Shown: positions 1-12,300 of the stretch, piece after piece | How the letters are laid out: each line of letters starts with the position of its first letter | How positions within the stretch are numbered: the first letter of the stretch is position 1 | From: Pterobdella sp. o SKG-2022 | Lineage: Eukaryota; Annelida; Clitellata; Hirudinida; Piscicolidae | DNA length: 64,000 nucleotides | Assembly: GCA_964035795.1 (NCBI GenBank) | Contig: OZ038320.1 | Location: forward strand, 23,268,589-23,332,588 | Direction: 5' to 3' | Notes under the pieces: generated by a model | Seen by the model: only the letters and a program-made list of their open reading frames with translations | What the model was told of the DNA's origin: nothing | Databases searched by the model: none | Made by a program: the position numbers and the translations under genes

Positions 1-120
1 TTATATTTAACAATAATTGATGTGAACGAATGAAAAACTTTATTTGATCTTTAATAAATAATTTTTTTTGTAAAAAATGGTGTTTTTATTCATTAAAAAA
101 AATTTGCAAAAGTAAAAAGA

Positions 121-1191
121 TTACATGATTTTGTCCAAGTCTCTTTGTTCTTTCCAAACTTTGTACAAAAACTCAACATCTTTAAAACCATGGGCAGCAA
201 TGACATTTCGAAATTTGTACTTGTCATAAATAATATCATGAAAGTGTAAATTCTCATTATGTTTAAGAATCATGCCAAGTTTATATGTAACTATTCCCAA
301 AAATATATCATCAAATCTTATAATTTTGACATACTGCATAGCAATTTTAATTCTTTGAACTGTAGACATATGAGCAAAAAATGAACCTCCAGTGACATAA
401 TTAGGCCAAAATCTGTATGGGTATTCTTCTAAAGACACATACCATTTGCTTGATTTTATTCTCATAGGCATAGCATTTTTCCACACATAACCTATGAGAG
501 TATTGGAATATTCAGATGGTTTGAAGGAATTCAAAAGCTGAAAAACTCTATTAATATTGACATAATAATCATCATCGAAGAAAGCAAAATATTTTGCATT
601 ATCACAGTACTCAGCTGCCCACTGGAATCCCATCATCATTTTAAGAGTATTATTGAAGTAGTGGTCAACAAAAAACTGTTGAACAATATCATCATAATCT
701 TGTTGTTCAATTCCAATTTTTTGCTGTAACACCTTGTCTTGAGGGTTCACTCCGAGCAAAAAAACTCTTCTGATATTTAAATTCATACCATACTGTCGAC
801 CCCATGTTCTGCGAATCATGTTGCGTAAATCAAAATTTTCCAAACTAGATTTTATGACTATTAAAAGAAAGACTTCATCTTGCCCTCCATCTTCATCTTT
901 GCATTTATGTTGAGGGTTTAAAACAAAAGGATATGAAAAATATGAATTGAGCGGTTGCACTATAGAAGAATCTCCATTCAAAACACTATCAACGATTATA
1001 TTTAAATCTTTTTCTAATGGATAAGAAAAATAAGTAAATGGTACGGTTTGCGCATACTCAAAAACGTTATAGTAGTAACAGTAGTAAACACAAGTATAGC
1101 TTAAAAGAAAAGACACAAAGGCGACACACGAAAATTTTCTGAACATTTTAGGCAAAAAATATTTTAAAATAAGATATAATTTGTATAGCAT
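121..1191 (-). CDS. GT31 beta-1,3-galactosyl/GlcNAc-transferase, type II membrane protein
   Basis: Single-exon 356-codon frame. Residues about 17-40 form one hydrophobic segment after a short basic cytoplasmic tail, the layout of a Golgi type II enzyme. The GT31 (Galactosyl_T) landmarks occur in order: IRRTWG at 126-131, FLLG at 144-147, a DxD-type FDDDYYVN around 205-212 that binds metal and UDP-sugar, the EYPYRFWPNYVTGG block at 256-269, and DDIFLGI at 294-300 (the EDVxxG position). Length is normal for the family, whose members transfer Gal or GlcNAc in beta-1,3 linkage to glycans or glycolipids. The acceptor cannot be told from sequence, and brainiac/B3GNT-like or B3GALT-like are equally possible. 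Met16, just before the membrane segment, is an alternative start. The frame looks intact. Confidence 0.88.
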   Translation of the reverse strand: MLYKLYLILKYFLPKMFRKFSCVAFVSFLLSYTCVYYCYYYNVFEYAQTVPFTYFSYPLEKDLNIIVDSVLNGDSSIVQPLNSYFSYPFVLNPQHKCKDEDGGQDEVFLLIVIKSSLENFDLRNMIRRTWGRQYGMNLNIRRVFLLGVNPQDKVLQQKIGIEQQDYDDIVQQFFVDHYFNNTLKMMMGFQWAAEYCDNAKYFAFFDDDYYVNINRVFQLLNSFKPSEYSNTLIGYVWKNAMPMRIKSSKWYVSLEEYPYRFWPNYVTGGSFFAHMSTVQRIKIAMQYVKIIRFDDIFLGIVTYKLGMILKHNENLHFHDIIYDKYKFRNVIAAHGFKDVEFLYKVWKEQRDLDKIM

Positions 1192-2585
1192 AATTAGAAT
1201 TCAGATCCTAGTGATGTTTATTTTTAGTTTTATTTCCGCAGCAGAAATAAAACGCACAATTCGACAAACTCGCAAAGACATATTTGATTTGTTGAAGAAT
1301 ATTCATGAATGAAATATACAATTTTTTTTGGAATTATTACCATATAGTTATTATAGATTCTGTTCTAATTGAAAAAAAATTTTATTGAAGATTTAAAAAA
1401 ACTTTATATTAAGATTTGGAGTAAAATGATTTTTGGGCGTTTACTAATAGTAATATTTTTTGCAATGAAATATATATAATAATATACAGTTACTATACAA
1501 AAATAGTTTCAAAAAAACATACTTTTTTCAATATTTCATGATTATTTATCAACCAATCAACTATTTTTGTGAGTTTTAACTTTGCTGCGGAATAAAGTTT
1601 TAGGAGAAGGATATTGAACCAAAACACAACTCGGTTAAAAGTTACACAGAGTATTTATTTATTTAAATTCTTTAATTAAATTTTTGTAACTCAAGTTTTT
1701 TTGTATAAAAATAAACAAAGAATTTTAAACTTTATTGAATTGAGAAGCTTTTCGAAACTAATGTTTCATCATTAGGCAATAAACTAAATATCCGTTACTT
1801 AGCAACTACTAAAGAGAAAACAGCGCTTAAAAATACATTAAAAAATCTTTAAATTTGTAGCAAGCACTTTGAACTACAATGAAAAGCGCTTTATAATACC
1901 AAATCACATTAAACTACAATTACATTTTCAATATCAAAACTATTTTTATTTCTAGTGTCATAACAATAGTTTTATTATATTCGATTAATGAAAGCTGCTA
2001 AAAGTAAATTGTTTTTTTTTGCTTATACTTGTAGATAATTATATGTAGTATGTTTATTTTTTTTATATTTACTAATTTTAATTGATTGTGATTAATATTT
2101 TCATCATAAGGGTTATTAAATATACTTTATATTGTTTGAAATTTTTCAATACTAGATTTAGGATTACTAGCCCAATACTATTACAATAACTTAGCAGGGA
2201 ATAAAATAAGACATTATAATATTCTAATTACGGCCTGTTTTTTATTTTTATCAAAATTATTTTAGAATTTTATTATAAAAACTTTAGCTTAACTTTTTTT
2301 AAGTTTTCGAAGTTTTTTTTTCAATCGTAAGTTTATACGTTAGCGATATTTAAAAAAAACTGTAGTATTTATCTAATTAACTTATATTTATTTCGAAATA
2401 CTTTTTACGTAAAAAAAAATGTCATACTCTAGAGATTTTTTGTTAAGATTATCTCAGAATACTAATTCTCTCTCGCGTCAAGTGAAATGCCGAGTTTTTT
2501 ATTTAGACATTAGGAGTAACCTATATAATATTAATAGGTTAAATAAAAATATCAATAACTACAGTAAGAGTTTCAAAAATACTTG
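1192..2585. other. AT-rich intergenic stretch, no gene seen
   Basis: Very AT-rich sequence with homopolymer runs upstream of the GT31 gene. It should hold that gene's promoter, but I see no distinctive motif. The short open frame at about 2419-2619 has no family features. Confidence 0.5.
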
Positions 2586-5097
2586 CAGGGTCCAGCCAGA
2601 AGAAAGAAGAAAAATCTGAAAAAGAGTGGTCGAAAGGAAAGGCATCCTTCAAGAAAAACTGCCACAAAGTTAATGAAAGTTCTTTTCGAGTTGGACCTTT
2701 AAATGTTAGTTCGATGAGAGGTAAGGCTTCTGAAGTGGTGGAAACCATGTCGAGGAGGAGAGTTAATCTGTGTTGTTTACAAGAGACTCGTTGGAAGACC
2801 AACCTTAAACTTATTGCAGGCAGAGAGCCTCGATATAAGTATTATGGTTGTGGGAATGATGAGGGCACTTGTGGTGTATGAATTCTACTGGCTGAGAAGT
2901 GGTGGGAGAAAGTGTTTGAAGTGATTAGAGTCTTAGATAGAATCATTCTCAACAATTTGATTAATGCTAAAAAACAGGTTTGTGGAGTCTCTGCAAAACA
3001 TACCTGGAAAACGCAGACTTGGTGGTGGAATGACAAGGTGCAGCAAGCTGTGTCCCATAAACGCAAATGTCTCAAAGTATGGAAAGCAGGAAGAGACAGA
3101 AATGCTTACCAGGGGGCTAAACGTGCATCCAACCTTTCTGTACACATAGTCAAAACTGATGCTGAGAAGATTGCGTTCAAAAAAATCAATCCCAGATCTG
3201 TTGAGATATATCGACTGGCTAACAAATGCGGCGAGAGAACCAGGACGTCATTGGGGATAAACCGGTGAGAAATAATAATGGCCAAATGTCCCTGGATGTT
3301 GATTCCAAAAAAGAAGCATGGAGAGAGCATTATATGCACCTTCTCAATGTGGAGTTTCCATGGAATCCAGGTGGTTTGTCCGAAGTCTATCCCGTAGAAG
3401 GTCCCAGCGAACCTATCCCTACAGCAATGGTTAGAAAGGCCATTAATAAGATGAGCCTTGGGAAAGCAGCGGGTCTTTCAGGTATTGTTGCTGAAATGCC
3501 CAAGGGTGCAGGTTCAAGTGGTGCTAGTATGATTCGAGATCTCATTGAAGACATCATCTTCGAGAACCGTATACCGTCTGAGTGGCAGAAAAGTCACATA
3601 CTCAGTGTATATAAGGGTAAAGGTGATGCTTTAAACAGGTCTAATTATAGGGGTTTGAAGTTAATTGACCAGGTTATGAAGGTTCTGGAGCGCGTAGTGG
3701 AAAGTTTTATAAGACATAGAGTGGTGATTAATGATATGCAATTTGGTTTTATGCAAGGTCGGGGTACAACTGATACCATTGTTATCCTCCGTCAGTTACA
3801 GGAAAAGCATCTGGTTGATGGTAAGACCCTCTACTTAGCATTCATTGATCTGGAGAATGCCTTTGACAGAGTGCCACGAGAAGTGATTTGGTGGAGTATG
3901 CGTAAATTGAAAATTGATGAATGGATTGTGAGAATTGTACAATCCATGTACAATGAAGTGAGAAGTAGGGTGAGAGTTGATGATGAGTATAGCAACTCGT
4001 TTGATGTTCGGGTAGGTGTCCATCAAGGTTCTGTCCTTGTCCTTTACTTTTTGTTATTGTGCTGGAAGCTTTATCTATGGAGTTACGTACAGGTTGCCCT
4101 TGGGAGATCTTGTATGCTGACGACTTAATGGTAAGTGCTCAGTCCATGGATGAACTATTAGTGAAGTTGAGAACATGGAGCTCGGAGATGCAGAAAAAGG
4201 GTTTGAGGGTGAATATGGGTAAGACAAAGCTAATGGTTTTTGGTTCGAACCTTGATGTGTTGAGAAAATCTGGGAACTATCCTTGTGGTGTATGCCAAGC
4301 AGGTGTGGGTAGAAATGCTATTCAGTGTAGAGGCTGCAGGCAATGGGTACACAAGAAATGCAGCGGCGTAAAAAGCCCTCTAACTTCGGATCTTAACTTC
4401 CGATGCGCTCGTTGCCTTGGTACAGTACGGCCTGTTGATGGAAGATTAGTAAAGGAAGTGATGATTGGTGATGAAAAACTGGAAGTTGTCCCAGAGTTCT
4501 GCTATCTTGGAGATATATTATCTGCAGGTGGTGTCAATAACACGTTGTAAGTTTGCCTGGGCTAAATTTCGCCAACTTCACCCACTCCTTGCTAATCGTC
4601 ATTTATCATTATTGACCAAAGGCCGTGTCTATTCAATCTGTGTCAAAAGAGCTATGTTACATGCTGCTGAAACATGGCCCGTAACAGTTTCCACACTGAA
4701 CCGCCTTAGACGAAATGATCTTGCCATGATTCGCTGGATGTGCAACATCAAAAGGAATGATAACGTTTGCTCTCACTAACTCCTTTCAAAACTTGGTATT
4801 CGGAATGTTGAGGTAGTTCTTCGTACAAGCAGGATGAGGTGGTTTGGACATTTAGAGCGTAGCGTGGGTCTAATTTCTCAGATGCGAAAATTGGATTTAG
4901 ATACTTGCAAGAAGCCTGGTAGGCCCAAAAAGACTTGAAATGAGCTCATATTGAATGATAAAAGAAAGCTAGACATGGTTTGTGCGGATCCATTCGATCG
5001 CTCTGAATGGAAAGGCCGACTTCGAGATAGAACTTTCAAAAAGCCCAACTCTTGGTAAAGGAAAACGGGCTATAAAAAGGATTTGATTGATTGATAA
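2586..5097 (+). mobile_element. Broken non-LTR retrotransposon (LINE) with endonuclease, RT and PHD-like finger
   Basis: The stretch about 2.68-2.88 kb encodes the start of an AP-type endonuclease (FRVGPLNVSSM, then CLQETRWK) and meets a stop at 2878-2880. Most of the endonuclease C-terminus appears deleted before the linker. The RT follows in about 3226-4128 (KGKGDALNRSNYRG, QFGFMQGRGTTD, DLENAFDRVPREV, GVHQGS). The frame shifts near 4040-4060, so the catalytic YADD at about 4110 lies in another frame. A Cys-rich PHD-like finger (CGVC...C..C..WVHKKC...CARC, about 4284-4415) comes before the thumb and C-terminal part (YLGDILSAGG, AETWPVTV, MIRWMCNIKR, RMRWFGHLER). The frame is lost again near 4540-4550, and stops follow at 4777-4779 and 4936-4938. 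It ends in a short TTGA-type repeat (about 5078-5095), as in RTE-like elements. Clade is tentative (RTE/RTEX-like). Dead copy. Confidence 0.85.
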
Positions 5098-5329
5098 TTG
5101 TTATTACTATTACGTTTTTATGTATTTTTCAAAAAAGTTATTGTACTTTTATTTTGTATAACTTTAGAATAAGATAGTTTATATCAAACTTTAAATTTAG
5201 ATTCGTATCAAATAATATTCTTAAATATTTAATATTTTTTTGTACACAATAGTTTCTATATAACAAGCAAATTATTGAAAGGTGAAAAAATTTTAATAAT
5301 TAATCATGATTATGATTTAAGCCAGGTAT

Positions 5330-5905
5330 GCCACAAGACGTTTGTATGAGAGGTAAGAAGTAAAATTCTCTATATTATTTTAGGCCTAGGAAAAGCGTTT
5401 GGAAGGGTGTCAAAAGATTATAAAATAAGCGATAAAAAAGTGCTTTAGAAGTCTTAATACTTGATAAAATGCATATATGATGAAACCAAGGCTCTAGTAA
5501 GAATTGAGAATAATCAATCTAAAGAGTATTTGCTGACAGTCTGTGCGCATTCAGAACCATTTTTACTATCAATAATAATTGATGTTATATCATAGAGAGC
5601 AAGAAAAAATCTATGCATAAAACTTTACAAGACGTCTTTTTTTTGAGTAACATCAAATAGAATTTCTATACTTGAAAGGTGAAGTAGATTCTAGTAGAAA
5701 CTGCGAAGCAATGGTAAAAGCAGGCTGGGCAAAAAAAAGAATATAGCTCTGTTAATATTTAAGGGGTTTTCACTTGAAATCATAGGACGAGTTAATGTTT
5801 TAGATCAGCAATGCTATACTGAAGTGAGGTTTGATGCCTTGAAAATAAGAGCTTAATATTCTTGGAAGAAGAGCATAAAATATAGCGAGTGATTTGTGGA
5901 GTGAA
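5330..5905 (+). mobile_element. Older, heavily degraded reverse-transcriptase relic
   Basis: Directly after the better-preserved LINE, about 5382-5660 translates piecewise as LGKAFGRVSKDY, then YDETKALVRIENNQSKEYLLTV, then a HSEPFLLSIIIDVIS block. These match the RT series D-EKAFDRVPR, MYxxxxxxVRV, and GVHQGSxLSPFLFxxxMDVL. Around 5705-5740 AMVKAGWAK matches the thumb segment RIKAGWxKW. Several stops and frame changes interrupt it, and the catalytic YADD is not recognisable. It is clearly more decayed than its neighbour and therefore probably an earlier insertion. Boundaries are approximate. Confidence 0.55.
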
Positions 5906-6583
5906 ATTATTTTAAAACACCATTCAACTTTAAAATATATTGCTTCAAAACAAGTTTAGATCAAAAACTATGTGGATAAGCAAAATAGTGTCAAAAATCA
6001 GTAAAGTTGGTTTTGGAAAAATGATGTTTTAAATAGAAAAAATAAATAGAATATGAATATATTCAAAAATATTTTGTGCACTTGGTCATATCTAATATTG
6101 TGGAGAATGAAGTTGATTTAAAATCTTGGTATCTATCTAGTTGTCTGAAGCTCTCCATGTTTTTGACTTTTTTGGTACCAGTATTCTTTGAAGATTTCAT
6201 CAAATTTCAAGACAACTTTGTAATTTTTTTTGTCAGTTGCTTTTATAATAGACAAGTAATATTTGGCTGAGTCATAAAAAATGGTTACTTTAGAAGAAAA
6301 TTGAAGTACCTTACTAGTGTCATCATCATTCAGGTTGAATAACTTATTTTTCTTAGATTTATATAGAAGGATTGGTAATTTTCTAAAAATAAATTGAATT
6401 TAAACTTAGCAGTAATATAATGTAAAATTGTTTTGAAACAATTTGAGCACCAATGTTATTTTTTAATTTATTCATGTTCCATTAAAAGCTTTTATTCTAC
6501 TTTATAACATTTAATATTTCAATTAATCAAGTATAAAAACTGAAAAAATAAATTGTGAAAACTTTATTATAGTTATTATTGAG

Positions 6584-7038
6584 TCAAATTTGCTTGTTTG
6601 AATATTTCCAGTCCTCATTTTTAACATATGTTAATAGGTCTCGAAGATCCTTCAAACGCTCTTCATGTTTTTCTGTTTGGAAAACCATATCTAGCTTTGA
6701 GCACTTTTGCAAAATATAATAAGATTTGCAAACAAAAAATTTTTTATTTCAAAGACAAATATTGTGAATAGTATACCTTTAGGGGTTTCTTTTTTGGCCA
6801 TTTCCAAAGCATAATGCAGATCCCAAACATTCATTTTATCTCTTATTAAGTCTTTTGAATTCATATAAAAAATATTACTTTGATAATCAATAAATTTGAA
6901 CAAATATTTTCCAGTTCAAAATAATTATAATGAAGTTTTTTGAATGATTTGAAAGAATTTCTCACCATTTGTGTCAAATAAAGATGGCCATTTCGTTTTG
7001 AAAGTGTAATCACACCCTGAACGACTCGGGTGAGACAT
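6584..7038 (-). CDS. Small 84-aa protein, three exons, function unknown
   Basis: Exons on the minus strand are 7038-6966, 6851-6777 and 6690-6584, joined by GT/AG introns: donors GTGAGA and GTATAC, acceptors AAAAG and a good CTAG. Lengths 73+75+107 give 255 bases, exactly 84 codons plus stop, and the phase is kept at both junctions. The protein begins MSHPSRSGCDYTFKTKWPSL and ends in a charged helix (EKHEERLKDLRDLLTYVKNEDW). There is no signal peptide or membrane segment. I do not recognise the family. The second-exon acceptor is the weakest point because it lacks a clear pyrimidine tract. The first exon lies in a locally GC-richer patch, which supports coding. Confidence 0.6.
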
Positions 7039-7039
7039 T

Positions 7040-8459
7040 CTGTATGAAATGTTTAATTTATAACTGATTTTCTGAGCAAGACTTACTTATGTTTTCGTTT
7101 TTGCATAAAAAAACCCAAAAATTCAAATTAAATTTTATTTTTTTGAATTGTTATTAAGTTAAAGAGTTTTGATATTTTTATAAACTTCATCAGCTATTTA
7201 GACGAATTTATTAACGTGAAAAAAATGGATTAAAGTATAAAAAATTTTTTTCAAACTAGATTTTTTATAAATATTAAAAAATTATTGAGTTTTGTTTTTA
7301 ATGAGTTATAATAAAAAAATATGACCATAAATTGTTGTTGAAAAAACTAAGCTTGATGCTGTTTTTGATAAATATTTAACTTCAAGATTTTCAAAATCAT
7401 GAAATTTTTTAAAAAAACGGAAAAACTACATAAACGCAGAAATTAATATGAAAAAGTGTTCTTGAATTGAATTGCTTAAAAGTCACTTGACTGAATACGT
7501 TGCGCAAACTCAAGTGCTATAGAGCACTACAGGTGTTCTTACTAGAAAAGGGTTTGTGCTACCAAAAAACCCTGTCAATGTTTGCTATATTATATATACT
7601 AATAAATAAAAAATTAATCTTCAAAGTTTTTGACGAAAAAAGTTCAGAAAAAGAAGGATGAAGGCTAAAGAAAAAATAAACTACATGCTAGACGGCTTCA
7701 TTGCCCACATTTAAACCTGTCGTATCAAAAACAAGGCTTATTTTAACCAACCAATATTATAGTCCAAAGTGATGGTCACTGAGTCCCCTGCTCAACGTTA
7801 CCAACTTTCTCCTATTCACATAATTAAATACCATTTTTTCTTCATTAGTTTCATAAATTTTGCTATTAACATTGTAACTAATGAGTGCTCCTGCACTTTC
7901 ATCTACTGGCTTGTTTCTTTACACTCCACAGTAGCTTGGTTGGTTACTTGAAAACTGTCGTTAGTGATATTTACAATCAGACACGATTTATGTTATCCAT
8001 AATTATTCATTTTTATAATCATGGGGTGTGAGAACTATGTGCCGTAATAGCGAAAAATTGTCACTGAAACAACAAAATTTTCAATTTACTTTGTTGCTTC
8101 CATTTTCGCACGAAAGTCGAATCATCACTTTTTTTAATGAATGGAATACGTGCCGTATTTACCATCAACACTGGTCTAGCGGTAATCTACGTAAAAAGAA
8201 GAGTTTTTTATCATATTCAAAATCTGTTTATGCTAAATAGTCTAAGGTTCTTTAAATTCTATCAACATTTGCAGTGTGCTAGATGAAGGTTTTTATATTG
8301 TCTCCGGTGTTCTCAGTGATGCTTATGAGTATCTTTTGTTTCTTTATTATTTTTTTTATACTTTTTAGAAAAATACGAAGTTCTTCTACCTTCTCTGAGA
8401 TTAAACTGTGTAGTTAATGCAGTTAAAAAGATGAAAAGTATCATGGACAGAAACACGAA
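7040..8459. other. Intergenic; possibly further decayed retroelement sequence
   Basis: No convincing gene. The part about 7.5-8.3 kb is less AT-rich than its surroundings and lies on the side where the 3' end of the minus-strand RT fragment at 8.46-8.81 kb would be, so it may be the rest of that element. I could not recognise specific motifs. Open frames at 7769-7951 and 8028-8240 look fortuitous. Confidence 0.35.
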
Positions 8460-8810
8460 TAATATACCTATAAGAACTCTTTGGAGCAAAAAGATGCGGA
8501 TTGCACGGGTAGTGTCTTAAGATGATAACAACAAGAGCGAGATTATGAGCTGTTTGCAAAAAGAGGCATTAAGGGCATTTTCATAGCTTTGGTATGTTTC
8601 TTACGTTGCTTGTCTATCTTAAAGATGTGTCAAATAAAAGGGTGTTGTCAATGATGATGCCGAGTAGGCTATTTTCAGATAAAATCCTGATATTCTAACC
8701 AGCAAGATTTTTGGCAGATTGCGCGATTTATTACTGACAAACATTGCATTTGATTTGTTGGTGTTGAGTTTGAGGAGGCTTAGTAAGAATCAAATGTGTA
8801 CAGAAACAAC
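8460..8810 (-). mobile_element. Reverse-transcriptase thumb fragment, CR1/jockey-like LINE relic
   Basis: Read on the minus strand from about 8790, one frame gives LLKLNTNKSNAMFVSNKSRNLPKI. After a frame change it gives NSLLGIIIDNTLLFDTSL. This follows the RT palm/thumb pattern of jockey- and CR1-like LINEs: LxLNxxKTxxMxF, a short spacer, then LGVxIDxxLxFxxHI. The remainder is full of stops. It is a decayed fragment without visible ends. Confidence 0.5.
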
Positions 8811-9394
8811 AAAATTGAATATTTCTTCGAATGATATCCAAGAGTTGTGAAAAAAATTGAAGAAATAAGTTAAGAGGAATATATTATCAAAAAAAGTAAA
8901 AAATGATTAAATTTACAATTTTTTCGTAAAAAATTATATTATTTTGTATTTTATGGCCTCTTCACAAAAATTGGTTCAGATAATAATATTTAGTTTCAGA
9001 AAAATATTTCTATAATATTTGAAAAGTTATATAGTAAGAATTTCACATGAATGTAAGCATGTTAACACAAAGATAGCATTGAATATTTTCCGTATTATTG
9101 TTACAGTATTATTGTGAAATATATCAGTTGGGAACAATGGATGCTTAGTTAACTGCAAGTTATCGATTTGTTTCACTCACTGTCCTACTACTAACATTTA
9201 ACCGTGCACTACAATATATCTATTGATCGTATGATAATAAACTTATGTATTTCGCTTGCATTTGGGCTTATGGAAACTAACTTCAAACACTGTAAACAAA
9301 AGATCAAGAAACTATAGTTAATTTTAATTCACAAAAAATGGATATTTTTATGAAAGTATGGTCGCAGAAAGTTTATGAAACAAAGTAGGTTATT
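8811..9394. other. AT-rich intergenic stretch upstream of the 714-aa gene
   Basis: No open frame or motif stands out. It should contain the promoter and 5' UTR of the plus-strand gene whose proposed ATG is at 9395. Confidence 0.4.
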
Positions 9395-12300
9395 ATGGCT
9401 AGTGGTCTGGGCAAAGCATTGCCACACTGGTTCAGCAAGAGCATCGACCCACTCACTTACCCTACTCAGTCTATCTATCTTACAAGTAAATTATGTTTGT
9501 CTAACCTATTTATGTTTCAATAGTTTTTAAAATACTCCTTTATAACTTAGTATAATATCAACGAAAAATGTATTGAAAAAATTTCTAGAGTTATATTAAC
9601 TTATTATTAGTAAAATTATTAGCGTAAGTTGGGTTTTTGAATGATTTTAAGAAAAATAAACTTTCACCCTAGGTGGAGTTGATCGGAAAAATAGACCTTT
9701 ATTAATTATGGACAAAATGCCGAGTTGCCCAGCAAAAAACGTTAAAAACAGAAAAAAACTTTTACCACTTTTGATCCACCACTATATAACCTACCTTGCC
9801 AGTCTCATACCACTGACAAACCTCAAAAATGGCTTAGCTCTGATAGTTGATTCAAACCAATTATCTAAACACGAGGCTGATAACTTTGTTGCGTTTGCTT
9901 CATTAGATTATGTTTGTTCAATTTGAAAATATAAATCTACTTCAATTCAAAAATTATTATGTTGCAAAAGTTTCATACATTTATTTGAAAGTTTTAGCTT
10001 CAAACTTGCTTTTGAACCTATGCAGGTTTGCCCGTTTTATCAACTGGTTATCTATTGTATATTATGTGTCAAAAACAACATACAATACTCTTTAAAGAAT
10101 TTACCTCCTGGAACTCATGTTAGTAAGTTGTTTGAAAAAGTTGCTAATAACAAAGTAAAATATTTCAGCTCAAATAAGTTAAAACATTGAATTATCCATT
10201 CAAAAACGATTTTATCCAACATTTTCAACATGCATGTATACAGGTGATTTATGTTTCACGTAAAACCCATTTGAGAAAGTATATTCTTGAGTCCCAACTA
10301 CCCCCTCATCTTGGAGGCTTTCTGATCCACAACCAAAAAGCTATGCAAACATTCATCCAAGTATATCTTTGATGCAGTATAATATATCAATTATTTTTTT
10401 GTTTTATTCACACATTTTCCCAATGCAAGCATTCAATAATGAAGATTCTAGAGACATAAGGTAAATGGTACGAAAAAAAAATTTAGTCGAATGAGCTGAT
10501 ATTAACCAAAAAACTAAAATGACATGGATTTATCATATAATATTTTTCAGTAATAATCATTCTTCATACTTTAAATAAGGCTGATTCTTCTTAAATTTTC
10601 TTTTATTTTGGCAAGTCTGTTTAATTTCTTAGTAATATTTTTTCTTTTTTTTATACATTTAATTACAAGTGCGCTTGACACCATTTGGTCACCCATCATC
10701 TCATCCAACTCTCAACAAACTCCAAAAAATACAAAACGCAGCTCTGAGAAAAAGCACTGGCTGACAACAAGATACCAACACCTCTACTCAAAAACCAAAG
10801 TCCTCTCACTTCAAACTCACCTCAAATTCCTCGTCTCACAACTCCTACAAAAAGCCTCACACTTTACCCACCCATTACATTCACTCACCCCAGATACAAA
10901 AAAAACAAACCATATTCAACAAAAACATCAACTACACCACCCAAAATATCTCTCATGTAAAATTAAAAAACAACATGAAAACAATACACACAAAAATAGT
11001 ACACGAATACATATCATCCACTCACAACAAAATCCTCAACAAAAAACTCAGAAACCCTCCTAGATCACCACATACGACGCACCCTTACCAAACTCAGATC
11101 AAACAAATCGCCATTCATCCTCTCATACCTCAACAAAATCTCACCATCATCCCATCCCTCACTCTCATTCCCATTTTCACGTACCCCATTACCTCTTCAC
11201 CCGTCCCAAAATAAGTACTACAAGTGCGCTTCACTTTTGACAATATAACATTCTATTTTTCTATTTTCTTTTTTCACTCACTAGCTTCAGTCTTTGAAGA
11301 TATTCCTATTTATTTTTCATAGATCAAGTAAAAAAATTTCATTATATTTATTCGTCTATATGATACAATTTTACTGATTCCATATTTATACTAATTTTCT
11401 CAAAACTTTTTGAATTCATAATCTTAAGATGCCTACTTATTAAGGTTTTTTTGAACTTTTCTATTAAAAAAATTTTTTTGTGAATTTAACTTAATATTTG
11501 ATAACAGTAATAAAAATTGCACCAAACGAATAAATGTTATATAGAAAACAAAAAAAAAGAAAAAGTTTTACATCAAAAATTGAGCTTTTTGGAAACGCAG
11601 AGGTCACTAATAAATATTATAAAGCTTGTATCTAATTTACCAATAACCACATAAACAAATTAAATTTTAACAATGAATGTATCAGTTTTTTTACACTAAT
11701 GAAGTTTTTTCAGTCTACTTTTTTCAAAGCTTTTCTATTGGTCATTCACAGAACTTTGAAAAGTTAGAAATGTTTATATGTAAAGACATGAACAAATACA
11801 TGATGATGGCAGAATTTCTTGGAAAAGATGCAAAAGGAAAAAATGAACTGGATTGGCTTAAAAGAAATTATGATAAAGTATTGAGAGCTTACAAAACTGT
11901 TAAAAATACATGGGATGATCAAACGCTAATAGAAAGCACAAGAATCTATGAAAAATTCAAAAGCCCACAAAAGTATTTTAGCTCTGTTATGTACAATCCA
12001 GCCTTCCAATTAGCCTTCGAAAAATTGAATTTATATATGGCTGAATTAACTAATTTGAAAAATTTTCATCAAACTCAACTTCACGAAATGGAAAATTTTC
12101 TTAAAATTTCAGACCCTTCTTTTGACTTCAAGGTTTTCAAGCTTCATTTTAGCTAAAAAACATTCCTGCAATTTTGTACAAAATAATTGTCTTTAATTTT
12201 TTGAATTTTAGAACTCCAGTCCTTCTTCATATATAATCTCTAAACACCTAAATGTAACCTTCACTGACTCAGAAGAATCCCATAAAATGCTTCCACAAAA

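Noticed and set aside
10608..11214. Overlapping open frames that look like a Thr/His/Lys-rich host protein
   Set aside because: They lie inside a 13-bp-TSD-flanked LINE fragment whose low T content suppresses stops in several frames.
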